This document shows, one piece after another, positions 7,647-14,091 of a DNA stretch of 21,700 nt. The translations under genes and the position numbers were made by a program. The stretch comes from JAHZFN01 sp965149945 (GTDB lineage Bacteria; Bacillota; Dehalobacteriia; UBA4068; UBA4997). The stretch spans positions 1 to 21,700 of the forward strand of contig CBCTTQ010000032.1 of assembly GCA_965149945.1 (NCBI GenBank). Reading direction: 5' to 3'. The stretch's first letter is position 1; every line of letters begins with the position of its first letter. The notes under the pieces are model-generated. The model had not been told where the DNA came from and did not search any database. It saw only the letters and a program-made list of their open reading frames with translations.

Positions 7647-9071
7647 GTGCTAATTAAAAATGGTACTGTTTTGCTGGATGCTTCTCATATCATGAAAGGA
7701 CATTTGCTGATCAGGGATGGGAAGATTGTTGAAATTCTTTATGAACTGCCGACAGAAAGTACTCAGTTCGGAAAAGTCATTGACGCGGGAAATATGTTGG
7801 TTGCTCCGGGACTGATCAACGGTCATACGCATTCCTACGCTAATTTTTTTAAAACAACGGCGGATGGTCTGACTTTGGAAACCATGATGTTTTATATTTC
7901 CGCTGAAGGGGCTTGCTTAACACCGGAAGATGTTTATTACAACACCATGTTAGGTGCAATGGAGATGATTCGCGGCGGTATTACTTCTTGTTTGGACCAA
8001 TTGGCTCAAAACGAAGAGGGGTTAGACGCGGCGATGTCCGCTTATCGAGATATCGGGATGCGTGTAACCATTGCTCCTATGTTTTCTGATAAAAATTACT
8101 ATGAAACATTACCTATCAATTTAAAAAAATTATCTGGAGAAAAAACAACTTATCATGGCCAAAGCGCCGATGAACTTTTATCAATCAATTTAAGATTTTT
8201 GGAAAAATGGCATGGAAAAGAAAACCGGTTAAAAGTAGGCTTCGGGCCTTCCGGTCCGCAGCGTTGCAGCAAAGAATTTATGCAAAAATCGATGGCATAT
8301 GCCGTGAAATATAATACCGTATGTCATACCCATACGCTGGAAACACGGATACAAAAAAACACGGCTCACTTGTTCTTCGGAAAACCAATGGTGGAATATT
8401 TAAAAGATATCCAATGCTTAAACGAGCATTTGACCATGGCTCATGGTGTTTGGATTACGCCTCGGGAAGCGGAATTGATTGCAGAGTCTGGCGCCGCGAT
8501 AGTGCATTGTCCTGCTTGCAATTTGTATTTGGGCAGTGGAATTGCTCCACTCAATGATTTTCGAAAGATGGGAATTCATGTCGGATTGGGAACAGACGGT
8601 CCTAACGGCGGTTGCAACCAAAGTATGTTGGAAACTATGAAACTGGCAGGATTACTCCACCGCCGGAATGAGCTGAATCCGCGAAATTGGCCATTAGCAA
8701 AGGAAATTTTTACGATGGCTACGGTGAACAATGCCAAAATTATCGGGGAAGAGCATCATCTGGGAAAAATCGAGAAAGGGCAATTGGCGGATATTGTTAT
8801 TTACGATCCGGGCAAATCTTTTGCTCTGCAGCCGATGACGGACCCTTCCATGCAAATTGCTTTTGGGGAAACCGGAAATGCTGTTAAAACCGTGATTGTA
8901 AACGGAACCGTTGTTTTTGATCAGGAAAGATTTACACAAATTAATGAAAAAGAAATCAAAAAAAATATTGAGAAACGGGCAAAAACGGTGAATGCCCGAT
9001 TGAACGAAAAGAAAGTTTTCATAGAAAAAAACATTGTTGAATTGAATGATATTCTTTCACGGGATTTTTAA
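7647..9071 (+). CDS. Metal-dependent amidohydrolase (ATZ/TRZ, SAH-deaminase-like)
   Basis: A 474-residue cyclic-amidohydrolase-superfamily enzyme, GTG start after AATAAGGAGGGG. The metal-site pattern is complete: His60-x-His62 in INGHTHSYANF, His229 in CHTHTLET, His266 in TMAHGVWI and Asp317 in GLGTDGPNG, with Glu274 eight residues after His266 as in the deaminase branch. The composite beta-domain is formed by the N-terminal LIKNGTVLLD...LLIRDGKIVEI and the C-terminal GQLADIVIYD...VIVNGTVVFD. This branch (chlorohydrolases, S-adenosylhomocysteine/methylthioadenosine and guanine-type deaminases) removes an amino or other group from a heterocycle. The usual nucleoside-deaminase name should not be taken literally, because the neighbours (isomerase, dehydrogenase, TRAP uptake) point to catabolism of an imported compound. 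No signal peptide, so cytoplasmic. Confidence 0.9.
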   Translation: MLIKNGTVLLDASHIMKGHLLIRDGKIVEILYELPTESTQFGKVIDAGNMLVAPGLINGHTHSYANFFKTTADGLTLETMMFYISAEGACLTPEDVYYNTMLGAMEMIRGGITSCLDQLAQNEEGLDAAMSAYRDIGMRVTIAPMFSDKNYYETLPINLKKLSGEKTTYHGQSADELLSINLRFLEKWHGKENRLKVGFGPSGPQRCSKEFMQKSMAYAVKYNTVCHTHTLETRIQKNTAHLFFGKPMVEYLKDIQCLNEHLTMAHGVWITPREAELIAESGAAIVHCPACNLYLGSGIAPLNDFRKMGIHVGLGTDGPNGGCNQSMLETMKLAGLLHRRNELNPRNWPLAKEIFTMATVNNAKIIGEEHHLGKIEKGQLADIVIYDPGKSFALQPMTDPSMQIAFGETGNAVKTVIVNGTVVFDQERFTQINEKEIKKNIEKRAKTVNARLNEKKVFIEKNIVELNDILSRDF

Positions 9072-9084
9072 GGGAGGTGAATAA

Positions 9085-9807
9085 ATGATTGTAGAATATG
9101 GTAAGCGCGGCATCATCGGTTGTATTGATATTTCTTCTTGTGTCAATCTTGAACCGGAGCTATATGCTATGGCGCCGTCAGGGGTCGCGATTTTGACTAC
9201 ACGAATCAGTTTACCGGAAACAACTCCGGAAGAGTTGAAAAAACTTCCGGAAAAAGCATGCGAAGCAGCGGCAAAACTTGCTGAAGCTAAACCGGATCTG
9301 ATTCTTTTTGCCTGCACCAGCGGCAGTTTCATTAATGGCAAAGGCTATGATCAAATGATCAGCCGCAAGCTGCAGACCGCGGCCGGAGGGATTCCGATAT
9401 TGACTACGGCAACGGCAATTTTAGACGCTTTGCAAGCTGTAAGCGCTAAAAAGATCGCTTTTGGGTCGCCTTATATTGATTCGGTTAATCAACGCGCAAA
9501 AACTTATTTTGAAGAAAATGGGTACCAAGTTGTGGCGATGAATGGGCTGGGGCTGCATACTGATTATGAAATCGGTTTGGAAACAGAAGATTCTGTTCGT
9601 AAATTGGTATTTGACGTCAATCGTGAAGCGGCGGATACCATTGTAATCAGTTGTACAAATTTAAAAACGGCCCCTATTTTGGATGAATTGGAAATTATGT
9701 TGGGAAAACCCGTCATCAGCGCCAATCAGGCGATGTTATGGCAGGCATTACGGCGGATTGGAATTGAGGATAAAATTGCGGATTTGGGAAGTTTAATGCG
9801 TAAATAG
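9085..9807 (+). CDS. Asp/Glu racemase / maleate isomerase-like enzyme
   Basis: A 240-residue protein, ATG start after AAGGGAGGTGAATAA, 13 bases after the amidohydrolase. It has the pseudo-symmetric two-lobe pattern of the Asp/Glu racemase superfamily, closest in layout to the maleate cis-trans isomerase / arylmalonate decarboxylase group (also seen in ectoine and hydantoin loci). Both active-site cysteines are present: Cys77 in LILFACTSGSF and Cys190 in IVISCTNLKTAP. In this family two cysteines go with racemases and isomerases, whereas arylmalonate decarboxylase keeps only the second. Isomerisation or epimerisation is therefore more likely than decarboxylation. The substrate is probably a small carboxylic acid made downstream of the amidohydrolase. 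The protein is cytoplasmic with no cofactor motif. Confidence 0.85.
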   Translation: MIVEYGKRGIIGCIDISSCVNLEPELYAMAPSGVAILTTRISLPETTPEELKKLPEKACEAAAKLAEAKPDLILFACTSGSFINGKGYDQMISRKLQTAAGGIPILTTATAILDALQAVSAKKIAFGSPYIDSVNQRAKTYFEENGYQVVAMNGLGLHTDYEIGLETEDSVRKLVFDVNREAADTIVISCTNLKTAPILDELEIMLGKPVISANQAMLWQALRRIGIEDKIADLGSLMRK

Positions 9808-9821
9808 AAGGAGATGAAAAA

Positions 9822-10598
9822 ATGGGTGTCAAGATTTCTTTGGAAGGGAAAAAAGCAATCATTACAGGCGCCAGCAGCGGAGGAATCGGCGGTGCGATTG
9901 CCAGAAGATTGGCGGAAGCCGGAGCGGATTTGGTTATTATCAGCCGCACTTTAAGTGATTTGGAAAAATTAAAAGCGCAAATTACGGAAAAGTATGATCG
10001 AAAGGTTTATCCCATTGTTTGTGATTTGGAAAAATCGGAAACAATTCCTGCCTTTCTTGATCAGGCCTGTACTCTTTTGAACGGATTGGATATTGTCGTA
10101 AATAATGCCGCGGTCAATTATCGGGAAACTGCTTTCTGCGTTGATCTGAATCATTGGGATAAAATCATGAATATTAATTTAAAGGGATATTTTCTGGTTG
10201 CCAGAGCGGCGGCCGCCAAAATGATTGAATCCCAAACAGCGGGACGAATTGTCAATATCGGTTCTGAATTGAGTTTTGTCGGTGTTTCGGAAGGACAAGT
10301 CGCTTATTCTACCAGCAAAGCGGCAATTAATCAGTTGACCCGCGTGTTAGCGGCGGAATGGGCTGAGAAAAAAATTCGTGTCAATACAGTGATCCCCGGT
10401 TTTACAGAGACGGTTTTGGTTACGGAATTGTTAGCAAAACCAGGCTATAAGGAAAATTTTGAAAAAGTAATTCCGCTTCATCGTTTGGCAAAACCGGAAG
10501 ATGTTGCTAATGCTGTTTTGTTTATGGTGAGTGATTTGTCCGCTTTTACTACAGGAGAAACTCTTTTGGTCGACGGAGGTTATACAAATATCCGCTGA
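9822..10598 (+). CDS. Short-chain dehydrogenase/reductase (SDR)
   Basis: A 258-residue classical SDR, ATG start after GAAGGAGATGAAAAA, 14 bases after the isomerase gene. Nucleotide-binding loop TGASSGGIGG begins at residue 15; it carries one extra glycine relative to the common TGxxxGIG. Other signs are NNAAV (94-98), the structural Asn118 in MNINLKGYF, Ser148 in VNIGSEL, and the catalytic Tyr162-x3-Lys166 in AYSTSKAA. The C-terminal PGFTETVL and VDGGYTN are typical. The acidic residue usually marking NAD preference after beta-2 is replaced by SRT (41-43), which fits NADP(H) better. It should oxidise or reduce a hydroxy/keto group of a pathway intermediate. Close spacing ties it to the same operon; the substrate is unknown. 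Confidence 0.92.
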   Translation: MGVKISLEGKKAIITGASSGGIGGAIARRLAEAGADLVIISRTLSDLEKLKAQITEKYDRKVYPIVCDLEKSETIPAFLDQACTLLNGLDIVVNNAAVNYRETAFCVDLNHWDKIMNINLKGYFLVARAAAAKMIESQTAGRIVNIGSELSFVGVSEGQVAYSTSKAAINQLTRVLAAEWAEKKIRVNTVIPGFTETVLVTELLAKPGYKENFEKVIPLHRLAKPEDVANAVLFMVSDLSAFTTGETLLVDGGYTNIR

Positions 10599-10629
10599 GT
10601 TCTGCGTGCGTTAGAGGGGAGGGAAAGAA

Positions 10630-11256
10630 ATGAAAGCATTACTCAAAATGAATCATTGGATCGGAAAAATAGAGTATTATCTGATTGCCTGCAGTATTAT
10701 CGGAATGGCGATTTTACTGATTATCAATGCGGTTGGCCGAACCGCTTTTCACTATAGCTTGAATTTTTCAGCCGAGGTATGTGAGATTTTAGTTATTATT
10801 CTTACTTTTATCGGTTTGAGTAATGCGGCGCGAAAAGGCAAACATGTGACTATGACGGCAATTTACGATAAATTATCAAAGAAAAATCGCAGGAGAATGA
10901 ATATTTTCATTTCAGCTGTGTCGTGTGTCTTGCTGTTATTGTTCGCTGCGCTTTGCATTACGTATGTTTTGAAGGTATACGCAAACGGTCGTTTTACGAC
11001 TGTGTTGAATATTCCCATGTATTTGATTGTCAGTATCATGCCCATCGGATTTTTGCTTGGTGCTTTTCAATATTTTTTACAATGTGTGTTGAGCATTAAG
11101 AACAAAGATGTCATTTATGTCGGGTCGGAAAAAATTGAAAGTGATTCTTTGATGGATGAAGTTTCCGCTGTTGAGGAAATTACCAAAAATCTTGCCTCTG
11201 AAACTGCAGAAGACGGAAAAATAAAAGAGAAAAATTCGGGAGGTGATTCCCAGTGA
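10630..11256 (+). CDS. dctQ: TRAP transporter small membrane subunit (DctQ)
   Basis: A 208-residue protein, ATG start after GAGGGGAGGGAAAGAA. Four membrane helices at about residues 17-37, 47-68, 88-110 and 127-150 and the pattern ISRR/NAVGRTAFHYSLNFSAEVCEIL...LSNAARKGKHV are diagnostic of DctQ. The subunit pairs with DctM in sodium- or proton-driven, binding-protein-dependent uptake. A charged tail of about 45 residues (from SIKNKDVIYVG) is longer than usual and probably cytoplasmic. It overlaps dctM by four bases (GTGA), so the two are translationally coupled. The linkage with the upstream enzymes suggests it imports their substrate. Confidence 0.92.
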   Translation: MKALLKMNHWIGKIEYYLIACSIIGMAILLIINAVGRTAFHYSLNFSAEVCEILVIILTFIGLSNAARKGKHVTMTAIYDKLSKKNRRRMNIFISAVSCVLLLLFAALCITYVLKVYANGRFTTVLNIPMYLIVSIMPIGFLLGAFQYFLQCVLSIKNKDVIYVGSEKIESDSLMDEVSAVEEITKNLASETAEDGKIKEKNSGGDSQ

Positions 11257-12521
11257 TGATTGCGATTTTATTAACATTGTTATTTCTGTTTTTGCTTTTG
11301 GGATTTCCTCTTTTTATCGGATTGGTTGTGGCGCCTCTTACAGTCGCGGTGTTGTTCTTCTCGGGATTGAGCATCGATTTGATTTCTCAGCAGCTTTACG
11401 TGGGGGTTACCACTCAGGCGTTATTGGCAGTACCGATGTTTGTCTTTGCCGCTGATATTATGTGCAGCGGCCAGACGGCAAAACGACTCCTCGATTTCAT
11501 CGATAGCTTTGTCGGTCATATCCACGGCGGAACCGCCATCACCGCGGAAGCCACCTGCACGTTGTTTGGCTCGATTTCCGGTTCCGCGATGGCGACTATG
11601 GTCGCGGTAGGAAAACCTTTGCGACCGGCTATGCTGAAAAGCGGCTATAAAGATTCTCATATTATTGCCATGCTGATGACTACTTCTAATGTAGCGCTGT
11701 TGATTCCGCCCAGTGTGGTTATGATCATGTATTGCGTTATTACCGGAACTTCGGTGGCGGATTTATTCATGGCCGGTGTTGTTCCCGGCATTCTGATGTT
11801 TTTGATTTATGCTTTTTATGATTATTTTTATGCGAGAATAAAAAAAATCGAGGTGAAAAAGAAAAAAAACTGGAAAGAAAGAGGGCGTTGTTTCCGTCGT
11901 TCCATTTTGCCATTGGGTTTCCCTGTAATCATTTTAGGCAGTATTTATACGGGAATTGCCAGCCCTACAGAAGCAGCGGCCCTATCTGTGTTATATGCAC
12001 TGATTTTAGAGATGGTGATTTACCGTACCATTAAACTGAAAGATATTTTCAAGATTGCTTATTCCACAGCTTTGGTTACAACAGCGGTATTCGTATTATT
12101 AGCTGCGGGACAAGTTTTTTCTTGGGTCATTACTTATGCCAACATCCCCAATATGCTGGCTAATGCGGTGATGGCTTTGGAGCCTTCCGCGGTTGTTATC
12201 TTGCTGCTTACCAGTTTGCTGTTCTTTGTCGCTTGTATGTTTGTGGATTGTATGCCTGTTATTTTGATTATGATTCCTATCATTTTTCCCATTGCTGTTG
12301 CCGCCGGTATCGATCCGATTCATTTGGGAATCGTGGTTGTAGTACAATCGGCGATCGGTTCTATCACACCGCCTTTCGGCGCCAACATTTTTACGGCTTG
12401 TGTTATTTTTGAAAAGAAATTTACAGAAGTCATGCAGGGCGTTGTTCCCTATTTGGTGATTTTTTTGTTATTCGCGCTACTCATTGTTTTCGTACCTCAG
12501 ATCAGTTTGCTGCTGGTCTAA
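11253..12521 (+). CDS. dctM: TRAP transporter large permease subunit (DctM)
   Basis: A 422-residue permease of about 12 helices. The GTG at 11253 overlaps the dctQ stop codon as GTGA; an ATG one codon later (11256) is an equal alternative, and GGGAGGTGATT serves both. Family signs are the N-terminal LLFLFLLLGFPLFIGLVVAPL, GSISGSAMATMVAVGKPLRPAMLKSGYK, IPPSVVMIMY, the GIASPTEAAALSVLYALI repeat motif and GSITPPFGANIF near the C-terminus. DctM carries the transport path of the TRAP complex. One cytoplasmic loop (about residues 198-214) is unusually lysine-rich. Length is normal and all motifs are intact, so it should be functional. Confidence 0.95.
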   Translation: MMIAILLTLLFLFLLLGFPLFIGLVVAPLTVAVLFFSGLSIDLISQQLYVGVTTQALLAVPMFVFAADIMCSGQTAKRLLDFIDSFVGHIHGGTAITAEATCTLFGSISGSAMATMVAVGKPLRPAMLKSGYKDSHIIAMLMTTSNVALLIPPSVVMIMYCVITGTSVADLFMAGVVPGILMFLIYAFYDYFYARIKKIEVKKKKNWKERGRCFRRSILPLGFPVIILGSIYTGIASPTEAAALSVLYALILEMVIYRTIKLKDIFKIAYSTALVTTAVFVLLAAGQVFSWVITYANIPNMLANAVMALEPSAVVILLLTSLLFFVACMFVDCMPVILIMIPIIFPIAVAAGIDPIHLGIVVVVQSAIGSITPPFGANIFTACVIFEKKFTEVMQGVVPYLVIFLLFALLIVFVPQISLLLV

Positions 12522-12580
12522 ATAAATATTGGAGATCTGGGAAATATTAGATTGAATTGGATTAGAAAGGAGAGGTTGTT

Positions 12581-13642
12581 ATGAAAAAAATTTTCATACT
12601 CTTATTTGGATTAGTCCTCGCGTTCGCGCTTACTGCCTGCGGAGGAAATTCCGAGACACCGGAAGCCGCGGGTGATGCCCCGGCGGAAAGCGGCACGCCG
12701 ACTTATCAATGGAAATTTGCATTGGATGAAACACAAAACAGTAATCAGGATATGATGGCGCAGGTTTTTAAACAGATTGTAGAAGAAAAATCAAACGGAG
12801 CCATTCAGCTGGACATCTATTATCTCGGTCAATTGGGAGACGGGGATGATCAGGGAGAATTAATTCAAAACGGCGCCATTGACCTGGGAATGATCGCGAC
12901 AGGTGCCACAGGTACGCTGGTTCCGGAAAGCAACATTTTCAGTCTACACTATATTTTCCCCAGCGACTTAACAAAAGCGAAGGAATTCTTACGGAACAGC
13001 GAAGTAATTAATGGTCCCATCGCAGAAGCTTTTGATGCCAAAAACATGCATGTAATCGGCTGGTTGGATGAAGGATTTATGCAATGGACAAACTCTGTTC
13101 GTCCTATCACCGAACCGGCTGATTTTAATGGCTTAAAGATGCGCGTCATGGCAGCACCGGTGATTACCGCGACGTATGAAGCCTATGGCGCCAGTCCCAC
13201 CAGCATTGCTTTTTCCGAATTATACAGTGCTCTTTCTCTGAATATGGCAGACGGGGAAACGAATCCGTATGAAATCATTGAAAACATGAAGTTCTATGAA
13301 GTGCAGACGTATCTTTCCGAAGGAAATTCAGATCTTTATGTCGCGCCTGTTGTCGTAAACAGAGATTTATGGGAATCCTTGCCGGAAGATATTCAAAATT
13401 TGCTGTTGGAATCTATGCAAGAAGCATATACGCAATATGATGAACTGCACTTTGCTGCCATCGAAGAGGCAAAAGCGGCTTTACAAGAAAACGGAATGGA
13501 GCTTAATATCGTTTCGGAAGAAAATATTGCCGAGTTCCAAGAATTGGCGCGTCAAGCAGACAGCGAGTTTTATTCCATCGGCGGCGAGTCTGCGGAGCAA
13601 CTGTTAGCGGACTTTTTGGCAGAAGCTGAGCAATACAAATAA
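12581..13642 (+). CDS. dctP: TRAP transporter substrate-binding lipoprotein (DctP)
   Basis: A 353-residue binding protein, ATG start after AGAAAGGAGAGGTTGTT. A lipoprotein signal runs to residue 19 with lipobox LTAC and lipid-bearing Cys20, then a flexible Ala/Pro/Glu linker to about 40, so it is tethered outside the membrane. The DctP fold is recognisable from YYLGQLGDGDDQGELIQNGAIDLGM, the FNGLKMRVMAAPV segment and DGETNPYEIIENMKFYEVQTYLS. Arg188 in KMRV is the residue that in this family grips a substrate carboxylate, so an acid or zwitterion is the likely ligand. It comes last in the operon after a 59-base gap, an arrangement (Q-M-P) different from the common P-Q-M order. Its own strong ribosome binding site fits the high level needed for a binding protein. 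Confidence 0.94.
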   Translation: MKKIFILLFGLVLAFALTACGGNSETPEAAGDAPAESGTPTYQWKFALDETQNSNQDMMAQVFKQIVEEKSNGAIQLDIYYLGQLGDGDDQGELIQNGAIDLGMIATGATGTLVPESNIFSLHYIFPSDLTKAKEFLRNSEVINGPIAEAFDAKNMHVIGWLDEGFMQWTNSVRPITEPADFNGLKMRVMAAPVITATYEAYGASPTSIAFSELYSALSLNMADGETNPYEIIENMKFYEVQTYLSEGNSDLYVAPVVVNRDLWESLPEDIQNLLLESMQEAYTQYDELHFAAIEEAKAALQENGMELNIVSEENIAEFQELARQADSEFYSIGGESAEQLLADFLAEAEQYK

Positions 13643-13670
13643 ATCATTTCATTGAATGGATCTCCTAATC

Positions 13671-13706
13671 AAAAAAGACAGAGCCGAATTCGGCTCTGTC
13701 TTTTTT
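13671..13706. terminator. Perfect palindromic bidirectional terminator
   Basis: Bases 13671-13688 and 13689-13706 are exact reverse complements: A6, then GACAGAGCCGAA, its complement, then T6. It ends the TRAP operon and, having an A-run on the left and a T-run on the right, can work in both directions. Confidence 0.92.
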
Positions 13707-13728
13707 CTATTGACGAAGAGTTTTCATA

Positions 13729-13757
13729 TTGACAAAAGAAAAAAAAATTAGTATGAT
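13729..13757 (+). promoter_or_regulatory. valS promoter
   Basis: TTGACA (13729-13734), 17 bases, TATGAT (13752-13757), start near 13764. It begins just after the palindromic terminator and feeds the T-box leader. Confidence 0.82.
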
Positions 13758-13763
13758 AAAGAT

Positions 13764-14022
13764 ATATTGTAAAATGGCGAAGAAGGGGAGGAGTACCGTT
13801 GCATTTCTTCCAAAGAGAGTCCGGAAAAGGTGAAAGCCGGTCGTTGAAACAGCGGGAAGGTAGCCCTGGAGTCGGTTTGTGAATCAACAGTAGCAAATTC
13901 GGAACGGTCCGTTATCACCGAAAAAGTGCCGCGACCCGAGCAGATCCGCGATCTGGTCGAGTGGTGGTAAAAAGGTGGTACCGCGGAGCATGTTCGTCCT
14001 TTTGGATGAAGATGCTTTTTTT
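13764..14022 (+). promoter_or_regulatory. T-box riboswitch, valine (GUA specifier)
   Basis: A tRNA-sensing leader that lets transcription continue into valS when uncharged tRNA-Val accumulates. Stem I signs are AGTA near 13792-13795, the AGAGAGT element at 13814-13820, and the 3' side GAAGGTAGCCCTGGAGT. By position against other T-boxes the specifier triplet is GTA at 13860-13862, followed by the expected purine, which reads valine. The T-box element TGGTACCGCGG is at 13976-13986. A terminator follows: GCATGTTCGTCC (13988-13999), loop TTTT, GGATGAAGATGC (14004-14015), then seven T to 14022. The T-box bases form the competing antiterminator when the tRNA acceptor end binds. Specifier and gene agree. 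Confidence 0.94.
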
Positions 14023-14091
14023 ATACCTTTTATTTGAAAACGCGGAAACGCCTGAAAAGTAAAACTTATGGATAAACATTTGGAGGATATT

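Noticed and set aside
5967..13642. Ectoine-degradation locus
   Set aside because: The TRAP system and isomerase-like protein recall ectoine loci, but the ectoine hydrolase, deacetylase and the usual regulator are absent.
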